Below, piece after piece: positions 1-10,468 of a stretch of DNA of 64,000 nucleotides. The position numbers and the translations under genes were made by a program. The notes under the pieces were generated by a model. It was not told where the DNA came from. It searched no databases and saw only the letters and a list, made by a program, of their open reading frames with translations. The DNA lies in contig NC_047078.1 in assembly GCF_902459465.1 (NCBI RefSeq), positions 5,604,333 to 5,668,332 on the forward strand, given 5' to 3'. This stretch comes from Asterias rubens. Its lineage: Eukaryota > Echinodermata > Asteroidea > Forcipulatida > Asteriidae. Every line of letters begins with the position of its first letter. Position 1 is the stretch's first letter.

Positions 1-378
1 AGAGTTGTTTTTAAAACTCAGTCTTGTTGTTGGAATGTTGGTTGGTTTTTTGAGATTCATTGGCAGAACTTTTAATATTTTTTTAATTAAAATAAAACTC
101 ATCATAACTTTCCTTTACTCTTTAGCTTATCTCAGTTTTCAATTATAGTAAAACAACAATTAACTCAATTTAGATATATCAATGTCGACTTGTCTCGTCA
201 TGCAGTCACATATCTATCTGCCTGTTTAAAAAGCCAGGTGTTTGGCCGAGTGGCCGCCCGTCCGCTGTGCCCCCGTGTCGGATCGTGCATGCAGCGTGTG
301 CGCGGGTCGGACGTCGTGCACACTCACTCATCACAGTCACACTGCAGTAACGGAAAGTAACTCGAGGTTTTGTTTTAC
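1..378 (-). other. PFDN2: PFDN2 intron 1 (partial)
   Basis: This is intronic sequence of PFDN2, read on the minus strand from the donor at 378 to the window edge. I found no second prefoldin exon in it. Positions 1-180 are AT-rich, and 230-360 are more GC-rich. Short open frames here have no recognisable content. Confidence 0.6.
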
Positions 379-536
379 CTGTGTTCATTCTGGTCTCCTT
401 CTAGCTCAGCTATCTTGCTCATAAGCGACCTTTGTTCCTGCCTAAGCTGGTTGAATTTTCCAACAATCTGTTCATTGGTAGGTCCTTTTGATTTATTAAA
501 AACATTTGGGTCTTGCTTTCCCTTTTTGTCCGCCAT
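379..536 (-). CDS. PFDN2: Prefoldin subunit 2, first coding exon (gene continues off the left edge)
   Basis: Prefoldin subunit 2 is a beta-type subunit of the hexameric cytosolic prefoldin chaperone, which passes unfolded actin and tubulin to the CCT chaperonin. On the minus strand an ATG at 536 opens 52 codons plus two bases, ending at a GT donor (GTAAAA) at 378. The peptide begins MADKKGKQDPNVFNKSKG and contains EQIVGKFNQLRQEQRSLMSK, then IAELEGDQNEH. This matches the start of the first prefoldin helix (EQV..FN.LRQEQR.L..K.AELE..LNEH) in animal PFDN2. The remaining exons lie beyond position 1. The start is supported by the family N-terminus, and ATGGCGGAC sits in a YY1-like context. The gene is divergent from TMEM192. 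The assignment is by recognition of the coiled-coil segment, and the rest of the protein is not visible. Confidence 0.88.
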
Positions 537-839
537 CTTGAAAACTGCTCGCAATGTGAAATAAATAGAGTTGCTCCCAGTCCGGTTTTCCTTCAGAGCA
601 GCTCATAAACTGATAACCAACCGCATAAGTGCAATAGCGCCCTCAATAAATATAGTTATTTATTTCACCACACGGACGGTGGCGCTGTTGCATTTAGAAA
701 TAAAAACCACATCCCGTCCCGTCCGTGATGACAAAACGTGACAGTCTGCTTTTCAGTTTAATTTAAAACTTCATTTTGTGGTGTTTTACTAGTCTCAGAA
801 ATTAGTGAAAACCACTGGTCTTGGTAGTTTTGTGTGAAC
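537..839. promoter_or_regulatory. Divergent promoter between PFDN2 and TMEM192
   Basis: Only 303 bases separate the two divergent start codons (536 minus, 840 plus), so both 5' UTRs and a shared promoter must lie here. The PFDN2 start is embedded in a YY1-like motif (CAAGATGGCGG on the minus strand, 530-540). A GC-richer stretch lies around 670-735, where CCCGTCCCGTCCGTG can be read. No clear TATA box is seen near either expected start. Transcription start sites cannot be placed from sequence alone. Confidence 0.6.
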
Positions 840-3800
840 ATGGTTAGTCTTAATGGGGATGGAAGAGAAGGACACAGACAAAGAGGGGTACGTTTCTAAT
901 TTAGTTATTAATTAATAAATCATTCAAGCCTCAAGGCCCATTAAATTTTAGTTTTGTTTTGCCTTAGCCTGACTATACATTACAATATACATAGGCCTAC
1001 TCCCTTTTTTAGGCTTATCTTATTTTTTGTATTGCACCATTTACGTTTTTTTTGTAATCTGTCGTTCCTATTTTAGAATAGCAGTTTGAAAGTGCTACTA
1101 CCAAGGGCAAGGCCTATTTTTATTAAATTGTTTTTTTTTTCTAGCAGTGACAAATAAATTGACACTGTGATTTGTATTATTGATTTTTTTTCCTGTGTTG
1201 TACATTATTTATACAATTGTTGCACACTGTGACGGGGTCCATGGCGTTTTGTACTCTCGAGGGGGAAAATGGAACCCCAGGCGAAGCCGAGGGTGTACAA
1301 AACCCATGGACCCCAATCACACTTACAGCGTGCAACAATTGTTTTGTTTTATACCTTTGTATAATTTATAAATGTTATTCCTCTTCCCGAAGTTCTGTTG
1401 TAATCTTCAAACATTAATATGACAGACTACTCATTGTTTAATGAGCAGACGACCAAGAAACAGTTCCCTCGATTCCGCGGTTGTTTCGTACAGAGCGCTG
1501 GAAATCGACCAACGCTGGGAACGATCAAGGTGATGTACACCGGTTACTTCTAGAAACTAATAAGGCTCCCCTGTGAGCCTTATGGTCTCGTATTTAGGGC
1601 CTCCTTAACGCTATACGTTTTTCAAATCAGCGTTGATGGGTGAAAGTTTTACGCCAGCCAGAACTGTAGTTTCCTGTGTACTGTACACTTAAAGCTTTCC
1701 CCACCCTACTCAATATACATTCATAATGCTTGTATTTCCTTTTTGTTGAGTGAAATTAAAAAACATCGTCAAAAAATACAATTTTCTGCTCGGTACTCAC
1801 TGTTGTTTTTCTGTCGCATCGCATGTCTTTTGCCTTCTCATTATGCAGCCTACTACATGTAGATCGACGAACTGCCGAGCCGCGGCCGAGTCGGACTAAA
1901 CCATTCTGGGCGTTTTATGCGTGACCGGCAGGTATTAATATTGTAAACAAACAGCGCACGCACTGCCACACGGGTTTGGAACACCCCTTTCACAAAAAGG
2001 TTTAGTCCAACTCGGTGGGGGCTTGGCAGTTCGGCGAGTAGGCTGGTGTACAGCGCTTGGTGGTCGAGTGACCAAAAGATAAAGCGTTGAGCATTATTGA
2101 GAAGTCAAAAAACGTGCGATGCGGCAGGAAAACAACAGTAAGTACCGAGCAGAAAATTGTATTTTTTTACGATGTTTTTTAAATTTCACTCAACAAAAAG
2201 GAAATACAAGCATTATGAATGTATATTGAGTAGGGTGGGGAAAGCTTCAGGTGTACAGTACACAGGAAACTACAGTTCTGGCTGGCTAATGGTCGTAAAA
2301 CTTTCACCCATCAACGCTGATTTGAAAAACGTATAGCGTTAAGGAGGCCCTAAATATGAGACCCCTATAAGGCTCACAGGGGAGCCTTATAGTTTCTAGA
2401 AGTATACACCGGTGTACATCACTTTTCATGTTACCCGGCCCGTCGAGCCATGTAACATGCGTTTTTGTTGCACGTCAGATGATTGGTTCTCGACCAATCA
2501 AACCTCACAGTTTGTTACCGAGGTATAACAACATTATTTGCTTCATTCATTTTTAACGTTTTTGTCCCTCTGCTCTGGTGAAGCAGACCAAAAAGGGGCA
2601 TAACAATTAAATATGGACAAACATTATACGGTGTTTGCCTTTGGTCGTCTGGACATGTGTGATTTCATAATCATATTCATAATCATATGGAGACTGACTG
2701 AGAATAAAATAGAAAAGGAACCACAAGGGGTGTACCCCCCCCCCCTCTTAAAAAAAAGGGGGGGAATTCTAAAGTAAAGCCTTGGTATGGGGTGCCATGC
2801 GTGCAAGTATTGTCCGAGCAATAACTCAAGAACCTGGCATATCTACATTGCAATGTCTTCTCCAACCAAACTTTATATGTGGATTGGTCTTGGATAACTT
2901 TCAGTATGGCGCCACCACTTTTTCACTCATTTTTACAAAAAGGGATATATCATTGAGGTAAATTAGATACTATATTATTTCATATAGAATGAAAAAGTGG
3001 TGGCACCATACGGAAACTTTTCCTTGGTCTTGGGATCTCCAAGAAGCCTATTTGATTTTAGAGTTAGACCCCTTCATGCCCTTGCAGCAAATTTGTCATT
3101 ATAAATAGCTAAAACAAAAGAAGTTGTGTCCGTCCCGTGCCATAACTAAACTCAGGGGGCATTTGTGTGTGTCAACTTACTCAACACACCATTCTTGTTT
3201 CTACTTGTTATTGTATAAGAACTCTTGTGGTATTTAAAATGAATTCTCTGCATCTTGTTGAATTGACTTGTTAACTGAATAAAATCTTAATATTTTGTTC
3301 ACAGGGTATTTTCTTTAGTGAGCCCAGCGTCTTACAATCGCCAGAAGATGAAGATCTTTTGATAACACACCATCTTCAGACTGAGGAGGAGTGCCACTTT
3401 AAGAAGTGCAACACATTGTGGGTTGCCGTATGTCAGATTATATTGATAGTGAGTATTAGGCCGTATCCGAATCGGCGGCTACAGCTTCAGCTACGGCTAG
3501 ATTTCCGCGTCATCATGTGTCGAGGTATAGGACGTCCTTAGCAACACCCTTAGCAGCAGCCGTAGCCACCAATTCGGATTCAGCCTTAGGCTACTACTAT
3601 TTAAAAAATCAGATTCTTTGTATCTCCTTGAAGGCCCTGGACACTATTGGTAATTGTCAAAGACCAGTCTTCTCACTTGCTGTATCTCAACATATGCACA
3701 AAATATCAAACCTGTGAAAATTTGATTCAATTGGTCGTCCAAGTTGTGAGATAATAATGGAAGAAACAACATCCTTGTCACACGAAGTTGTGTGCTTTCA

Positions 3801-6800
3801 GATACTTAATTTTAGGACTTCAAAATCAAATTTTGAGGTCTCGAAATCGAATTCAAACATATAAATGGAAAATTACTTCTTTCTCGAAAACTACCTTACT
3901 TCAGAGGGAGCCGTTTCTCACAATGTTATATATGCTATCAACCTCTCCCCATTACTTGTTACCAAGTAAGTTTTTATGCTAACAATTATTTTGAGTAAAT
4001 ACCAATAGTGTCCAGTGCCTTTAAACACTTTTCAGGCCCAAATTCTTTTGACATTTAAATAACCACTAGTGCTCATACCATGAGGATATCTATCATAAGA
4101 AGTTTGTACACAGTTTGCCAGATGGGGGGGGGGGGGCGCGGAATCTCCATAGGACAGGATCTCCTTTAAAGCAATCGCACAACATCGGTAAACAGTATTG
4201 TTCAAAGGCCCACACTTCGTGTATCACAACTTATATGTACATGTAAAATAACAAACCTGTGAAAATTTAGGCTCAATCGTTCATCAGAGCCGGGAGAAAA
4301 TAACGGGAAAACCCACCCTTGTTTCTGCCATTTTACCGTGTCATGACATGTGTTTAAAATAAATCTGTTATTCTCGATGCATATTTATCGAGAGTTGATA
4401 ATTGTTTGAATGTTTTCTCAAAAAGTAAAGCATTTCATGGAACAATATTTCAAGGGAAGTCTTTCACCATTACCTTCTGTAAACCCTGTAAGTTATTTGT
4501 TAATCTTTTAATTTTTGTTCTGTTCAGAAAGTGTCCAATGGCTTTAACGGTGTCTTTTAACTTTCCTCTTTTGCAGGTCTTATTTCTGGCCGGCTCAATC
4601 GTCCTACCCTACGTAATTGAGCCTCACATTCATCCCAACGAGACCAAAGCACAACAGCTTGACGACGCCTTTACCTACGTCGCCTTTGCTCAGCCTGCTA
4701 TGTGGTTACTACTCTTAATTATCGACCGCTATCTTCAGTATAAACACATTGTGCTCAGACGCTATGGGTATCTGGACTTCACACAGAATACTCGATACAT
4801 CAGAAGAACGACAGAATTCATGTTTTCTTTAGGTGAGAAATCTTTACTATCAGCTTTTAAGTCCTGATACTTCATGGAGGGGTAAATGGGTACCTGTGAG
4901 GGCAGAGATGGTTCTTGTGAGTGATTTAGCCGAGTAGCGCATATTAATGTAGCACAGGCTGCATACTCCCCACCAGGGAGCTGAGATGGTTTAAGGAGTG
5001 TTATAAGGCCCAGTGACCAGGGGTGACCGGGTGAAGCACTTTGGGACGTCCTGCGGGTGTGAAACGCGCTATAAAAAAACGGATTATTATTATGGAGGCA
5101 ATGAAGGCAATATTGCCTCCATGCCTCCTAGAGTCCTAGTCATTGCCTTCATGCTCAGATAGGAATTTATAATTTCCTGAAAGGTAGCCATAAGCCTTAC
5201 CCTTGCTCTTTCGAAAACGAAGCGAACAGGGCTGGCCTTTATATTCCAACACACAAGGCCCACCGACAAGCATTTAATACCCCGGACAGCGGGGGCGCTA
5301 AACTCAAATTTTGCTTAAATGTTAAACCATTGTTCCATTGTTCGTTGTTACAGGTAACTACTTTCATTGTTAGCAGCTTGTGCATTGAGCCTTTTTGAGT
5401 ACACCTGTCCTTTGCGGGACATGTTTCCTACCTGGAGGGGTATCTTCTTCTACAATACATCAATTTAAATAATTATCGGCTCAATGCACAAGCTTGCTCA
5501 GGGAACCATACCCTTACAAGCCTTGCTTCTGTATGGGTCCCCCACAGTTTCAAGAATGTCAATGCTTATTAGTCATTTAATTAATCTTATCAAACAACTA
5601 TTTATTTGTTTATTTCCAACTAATACATTGCCTATGATTTGATACTGATTGTGATTTTGAAACTGTGGAAATAAACTGATTGATTGATTGAAAACCATTG
5701 ACCTCCGCGCGCTGCCGAGAAGTGGAATCACAGCTCGGCGTTCAGGTCTATACATTTTTGGAGCATTGTGTATTTTGCATGGGGTGGTTCATCAGCAGAT
5801 ATAGCCTAGAGCCAGAGCCAAACCCGAGAAAGGCACCAGGCCAACTGTCAAAATCTGAAAGCACTTTTGAGCTATAAAAAAAAAAAGGGTAAAGAATTTT
5901 GCAGTTTGACACAAAGACAGATTGTTTGTTTTCTAATCAACATGTGACCTTTGACCCTTAGGTAATGCTGCTATGCTTGTAGCAGTGATGCTGTGCTATA
6001 TGTTCATACCACCTTCCAACTCGTTCAACCTAAAGGCAGGAACAGTGTATGGAGTTTACTTCCAACAGATCATCATTGGTATTGAGTCTATCGTTGCACT
6101 TTTCTGCTGCCTAAGATATGCAGGTGCGATGTCCTTTATATACTTGTATCTTTGAAGTCATTCAGACACAGTACTTAAAGACAGTGGACACTATTGGTAA
6201 TTGTCAAAGACTAGCCTTCACAGTTGGTGTATCTCAACATACGCATAAAATAACAGACCTGTGAAAATTTGAGCTCAATCGGTCATCGAACTTGCGAGAT
6301 AAAAATGAAAAGAAAAAAAACCTTGTCACACGAAGTTGTGTGCTTTTAGATGCTTGATTTCGAGACATCAAGTTCTAAATCTGAGGTCTCGAAATCAAAT
6401 TCGTGGAAATTACTTCTTTCTCGAAAACTATGGCACTTCAGAGGAAGCCGTTTCTCACAATGTTTTATGCCATCAACCTCTCCCCATTACTTTTCACCAA
6501 GAAAAGTTTTATGCCAATAATTATTTTGAGCAATTACCAATAGTGTCCACTGCCTTTAAGTTTTTTATTTTTTATGTCATATATATCTAGGAAAGAGTTA
6601 ATTTTAAAAGCCTTCTTTCTAAATGGAAAGTTACGTCTTAGAAAAACCATCAATTTCTGTCCATTAATTTGTTTGTTTTGATATTTGTTTACAGTTTTTG
6701 TTTACAAGTTTAACAGCGCCAAACTAGCGCCAGACGTTGAGCATGAAGAGCAGATGATTGCTGTGATGCAGCCGAGTACTCACCTACCGGACGTCGGTTA

Positions 6801-9058
6801 CAGGTTAGCATCCAACTTCACTCCTCTTAAAGGGAGCTGCAGTGAATTCAAATAAAACAGTTAATTTTGCTGTCATTTATTTCTGATATATGTATTGAAC
6901 ATCAATAAAATGTGTTTTGTTTATTCCCGACATATCTGACTTGCGTAATTAGCGAATAAGTCATGCTTCCCCCCTTTTGGGGATTGTTACCGCCCCCTAC
7001 CATCGACGTCACGTCGGGAATTCAAACATATCGTCGGCAAAAAGAGTCTGGTCCCTAACTACACGCGCCTAGGTACCAGGCCACTCAGTGCACACGTCTC
7101 TATATGCACACAGACAGGGGGCCCGACGGCTCAGGTTACCGACATGACGTCACGTTTATGCAAATGAAGGCTCCCTTTTAGGGGCGGGGTGGTTCCCCTA
7201 ATCTCTTGAAAACCATTTTTAAAATACTTGCGCATTTGATAAAAAATATAAAAAAATATATCAGGTTTAAAAAGTCATGTTTAATCGTTTAAATGAGTGA
7301 AAAAAAAACTCCAGCCACCCTTTAACTTTTCCGCTCTTACTTTCATATGGTACCTGACAGGGTTGTAAACGAGTCATTTGTTATCATGTCAAGTCAAAAT
7401 CGCAAGTCATCTTTGCTCAAGGCTAAGTCACAAGTCAAATTTTTGTATGTCAAGTCAAAGGTCATATTGCTTTGTCCTTTGAATTGGACATTTAAGCTGT
7501 AGTTGTTGGTAGGGCACGTAAGAGAACCCAGAACACTTTTCGTGGAAGAGTAGGGGTTGACCCTGATGTTACTTGATCTTTGCTCAGGCCAAGTCACAAG
7601 TCAAATTTTTGCAAGTCAATTCAATTTACAGGTCAAGTTGCTTCATCCTTTGAATGGAACATTTCATTGGTAGTGTACGTAAGAGAACCCAGAACACTTA
7701 TCATGGAAGAATAGGGGATAACCCTGATAAGAGAGAGGTTTCGCAGAGTCGCGGATACAAATACGCATACAGATATCGAACCGTACGCGTTCCCGTCAAG
7801 TGAGCTGTGTAGTTTTGTTTCGCAAAATTCTAACGAATACCCTCAACTTGAGGCTCAAGAGGACGCTATTAACCAAATGTACAGTACATAAAAACTCCTC
7901 AGGCTAAACTGACATCCGTCGCCTAACTTTTTAGTCCATTTCTCTTTTTCTGAAGCATGGTGGTTAACAAATGTCCAACTACATCAATGAATGATACCTC
8001 TAATAGACATGGTGAAAACCTGGTGCATTAAAAAATAACAATCCGCTACAAAAACATGAACAAAATATACTCGTTGTTTACTTACGTGTATGGCGACAGA
8101 TTCCCGTTTTGAGCGACTATTCTTACTTGTGTACAACGCTAATACGTCACATGGACCTCAAAAAGTGACGACGTCTTACGACGTATCCGTTCAGTATTCA
8201 CGTAAGAGTATCGGTGACTCTGCGAAACCTCTCTATTACTGGTTCACACACCAAGCAGACTTAATTACATGCCTCATATCCATCCTCCTAGCTTGCTATT
8301 TAAATTACTCAATAATGACTTTTTTTCCCCCCTCTTCCCACCTTTGATATTGTCCTTTGTGTTTCCAACTTAGTGTGGTCAAACCAGCTCCTTCCTTCTA
8401 CCCCTTTGCCTCCTTTTTCATTGTTTACCCTTTGCTTTTTCTGTGTGGTTTCTGCCCCCTGCCTCTCTCTCTCTCTCTTTCATGTGTTTTTCCACTTGTC
8501 TGCTTTTTTTACACTTACCATAGAGAAAGGACTTTTTTCTCTATGCACTTGCACACCTCTTTATGATATAGAAAGGTTTGCGGTAACACCATGTAATGAC
8601 TATCTCTAATGAGTTGGGGTGGTTCTGAAAAGAACCGTTGTTTCAACTCGACGTTTCGATCAGTATGCTCTGATCGTCCACCATGCAAAGTTTCAAATCC
8701 TACATACCTCTTTATGCTCTTCATGTGTGTTGTCATTTAGCCTTTGAGAAGGACTCTGAAGGTCTAAACATCTGGCCATTAACTACTTTTTGCTTTTCTG
8801 TAAATAAATTTTTTTTTAAATTGTATTTCCAAATACTTTCTTTCCAAGTCAAGAAATAACAAGAGTTTCATTGGGTATTAAAGATGCTGTTCATCAGATA
8901 TCTCTGGTATAATTTTCTTGTTTGCTTTTATTAGGGACAGCCAATACGTCGACTCTCTGCTAGAGAGACAAGCAGATATGATCCGTTACTTGAAGCATCA
9001 CACCGAACACCTCAGCAAACGGATTCTGAAATTAAGATCTGCTCAGACGACAGGTTGA
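840..9058 (+). CDS. TMEM192: Transmembrane protein 192 (six coding exons)
   Basis: TMEM192 is a multi-pass homodimeric membrane protein of late endosomes and lysosomes. Exons: 840-887, 3305-3448, 4577-4832, 5962-6123, 6695-6803 and 8935-9058. All introns are GT-AG and the frame closes to 280 residues (human about 271). The acidic N-terminus is cytosolic. Four hydrophobic segments lie at roughly 54-76, 97-114, 151-168 and 178-200, and NET at 85-87 is a possible N-glycosylation site in the first luminal loop. The C-terminus QADMIRYLKHHTEHLSKRIL matches the family coiled coil ([22 protein letters not shown] in human). Short hallmarks such as the polar YLQYKH segment after the second membrane span also agree. 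Introns carry MITE copies at 1530-2422, 2889-3029, 3628-4024, 4190-4547, 6175-6559 and 7732-8234. Identification is by recalled family sequence. Confidence 0.93.
1530..2422. mobile_element. Long foldback element in TMEM192 intron 1
   Basis: Two arms of about 400 bp are inverted copies of one another, so nearly the whole 0.9 kb can fold back. The left arm starts GTGATGTACACCGGT and the right arm ends ACACCGGTGTACATCAC. The match continues through AAGGCTCCCCTGTGAGCCTTA, AGGGTGGGGAAAGCTT and the GCTCGGTACT segment. It still holds near the centre, where AACTGCCGAGCC...GGACTAAACC mirrors GGTTTAGTCC...GGCAGTTCG. No transposase frame is present. I infer a non-autonomous foldback DNA element. No target duplication could be read with certainty. 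Confidence 0.8.
2889..3029. mobile_element. Short foldback MITE, family F, copy 1
   Basis: Inverted arms contain TATGGCGCCACCACTTTTTC and its complement (GAAAAAGTGGTGGCACCATA) around a short AT-rich loop. The same element recurs at 13838-13975 and 50784-50932, which marks it as a dispersed family. Confidence 0.75.
3628..4024 (+). mobile_element. MITE family A, copy 1 (TMEM192 intron 2)
   Basis: This is a near-complete copy of the commonest repeat in the window. It starts at a diverged TTAA-AGG terminus (TTGAAGGCCCTGGACACT), runs through the CTTCTCACTT, GTTGTGTGCTTTCAG and GAGGGAGCCGTTTCTCACA blocks, and ends in AGTGTCCAGTGCCTTTAA. Terminal inverted repeats begin AGGCACTGGACACTATTGGT. There is no coding capacity. 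Confidence 0.85.
4190..4547 (+). mobile_element. MITE family B, copy 1 (TMEM192 intron 2)
   Basis: This relative of family A ends GTGTCCAATGGCTTTAA. It shares the CACACTTCGTGTATCACAAC and CAAGGGAAGTCTTTCACC blocks with copies at 33761-34130 (inverted) and 51254-51337. The left terminus is truncated. It ends only 29 bases before exon 3 of TMEM192. Confidence 0.75.
4920..5093 (+). repeat. SINE/LINE 3' tail fragment
   Basis: The sequence runs GGTGACCGGGTGAAGCACTT, then GTGAAACGCGCTATAAA, and finishes with (ATT)n. This is the form of CR1/L2-type 3' tails and the SINEs that use them. It lies in TMEM192 intron 3 and has no coding capacity. Confidence 0.5.
6175..6559 (+). mobile_element. MITE family A, copy 2 (TMEM192 intron 4)
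   Basis: This complete copy begins TTAAAGACAGTGGACACT and ends AGTGTCCACTGCCTTTAA. TTAA is present at both ends, as expected of a TTAA target duplication. It starts 52 bases after exon 4 of TMEM192. Confidence 0.85.
7380..7731 (+). repeat. Two-unit tandem repeat in TMEM192 intron 5
   Basis: A unit of about 170 bp occurs twice (about 7403-7570 and 7573-7735). Each contains AAGTCACAAGTCAAATTTTT, then CCTTTGAAT, then GTAAGAGAACCCAGAACACT and AGGGGNTNACCCTGAT. The second half of the unit resembles the SINE-like segment at 41090-41160. A foldback MITE is inserted at the right boundary. Confidence 0.65.
7732..8234. mobile_element. Foldback MITE in TMEM192 intron 5
   Basis: Terminal inverted repeats AGAGAGGTTTCGCAGAGTC and GACTCTGCGAAACCTCTCT are perfect over 18-19 bp and degenerate inward. 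No transposase is present. The flanks read CCTGATAAG and ATTACTGG, with no certain target duplication. Confidence 0.7.
8561..8735 (+). repeat. Family H repeat, copy 1 (GGTAACACCATGTAATG type)
   Basis: The segment carries AAGGTTTGCGGTAACACCAT, TGGTTCTGAAAAGAACCGTT and CTCGACGTTTCGATCAGTAT, ending in ACTTTGAAAC-type sequence. The same blocks recur at 10250-10380, 34560-34870, 37085-37412, 48860-49530 and 56390-56825. On the minus strand it contains a GATCAG hairpin followed by GAAACGTCG, a hammerhead-like core (see findings). Confidence 0.65.
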
Positions 9059-9507
9059 TTGACAAGCAGTGATGGATCTATAAGATTTCAAGCTGGAACT
9101 TAAAGGAAGTGTAAGTCAACAAGACGAGAGAACGGTGAAGACAGAAAGCAGAGAAGACGGGGGAAGCAGAGATCTTGGATGTTAAGTGCTTGGGGTGTCT
9201 TGAGCAAAGTTCATTAACCTCTTTATTGACCATTCATTTCGGTATATCATCACACAACAGATATGCATTGTTTGTAGTGTTAATAATCAAATTTGGTCAG
9301 TAAAAATGTCAACAGAAATAACATGAAACAGAAACTGGGATACTATGTTAAATTGAAATTTGCGACATTTGAAAATTTCATATCTGAACATGACCTTTAC
9401 TTTGACCTCTTTAAGTGAACCAAGGTAGGTTGAACCTTGCGGCCCTTTACAACTGCTATGGAAATTTTGGTACAAACAGCTGGTTGTCATCAAGGTCTTC
9501 TAAAGGG

Positions 9508-9900
9508 TTAAAGGCACTGGACACTATTGGTAGTTGTCAAAGACCAGTATTCTCACTTGGTGTATCGCAACATATGCATAAAATAACAAACCTGTGAAAA
9601 TTTGAACTCAATTGGTCATCGAAGTTGCGAGATAATAATGGAAGAAAAAACACCCTTGTCACACGGAGTTGTGTGCTTTCAGATGCTTGATTTCGGGACC
9701 TCAAAATCTAATTCTGAGGTCTAGAAATCAAATTCAAATATTTTAGTGGAAAATTACTTCTTTCTCGAAAACTATGTTACTTCAGAGGGAGCCATTTCTC
9801 ACACTGTTGTATACTATCAACAGCTCCCATAACTCGTAACCAAGTAAGTTTTTATGCTAACAATTATTTTAAGTAATTACCAAAAGTGTCCAGTGTCCTG
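9508..9900 (+). mobile_element. MITE family A, copy 3
   Basis: This nearly full copy begins TTAAAGGCACTGGACACT. The right terminus is diverged (AGTGTCCAGTGTCCTGTAG). It probably lies in the TMEM192 3' UTR. Confidence 0.8.
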
Positions 9901-10249
9901 TAGAAATAAATGTACTAATGTATCAGTGAAAATTTATCAAAGTATTGTGTACTGTGTTCAGCTCTTTTGATAGTTTGTATACTCGACAACCATAATTGGT
10001 ATAAAATATAAACTGGTTTGTAATGTGCAACAAACTATCAACGTTCAGAATTCGTTGGTGCTGATTTTTTTTTTTTTTTTGTCATGTCCTTGTCTCATAT
10101 GTTTATCTAACAGTAAAACTTGACTCAAATCTATAATACTCTTTTCGTTTTCTTGTTTTACCTATTTTTAATTCACATTTCATTTGACAGAGTGCATTGA
10201 CTACTTCACAATACATGATATTTCTAAGTAGTGTTTGAAACTTTGCATG

Positions 10250-10380
10250 GTGGAAATACGATATGGAAAGGTTTAAAGTAACACCATGTAATGACTATCT
10301 CTGGGGAGGTTCTGAAAAGAACCATTGGTTTAAACTCGAGTTGCGATCAGTATGCTCTGATCGTCTTCTGGAGAAACCAC
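10250..10380 (+). repeat. Family H repeat, copy 2
   Basis: The segment contains AAGGTTTAAAGTAACACCAT, GGTTCTGAAAAGAACCATTG, GATCAGTATGCTCTGATCGT and TTCTGGAGAAA. It is a truncated, diverged copy of the family at 48860-49530. Confidence 0.6.
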
Positions 10381-10424
10381 ATATTACATTTGTAGTTCTG
10401 GGGGGGGGGGGTTTGCTGTAAAAA

Positions 10425-10468
10425 GAGGTGCATGCTGGTCTAGCATTTGCTAGACCAGCATGCACCTC
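10425..10468. repeat. Near-perfect short palindrome (21-bp arms, 2-nt loop)
   Basis: The left arm begins GAGGTGCATGCTGG and ends TCTAGCA at 10445. The right arm begins TGCTAGA at 10448 and ends CACCTC at 10468. The arms pair without mismatch across two T residues. It lies just downstream of a 12-base G run, in the probable TMEM192 3' region. It may be a recent micro-inversion or a transposon remnant. Confidence 0.85.

Noticed and set aside
4406..4867. A 153-codon plus-strand open frame starting in a MITE
   Set aside because: Only 4577-4832 is real, as TMEM192 exon 3. The upstream ATG and 50 codons are intron and MITE sequence, and the end runs past the splice donor.
8357..8609. Hydrophobic plus-strand open frames in TMEM192 intron 5
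   Set aside because: They come from a T/C-rich low-complexity tract between TMEM192 exons 5 and 6, which already account for the protein.
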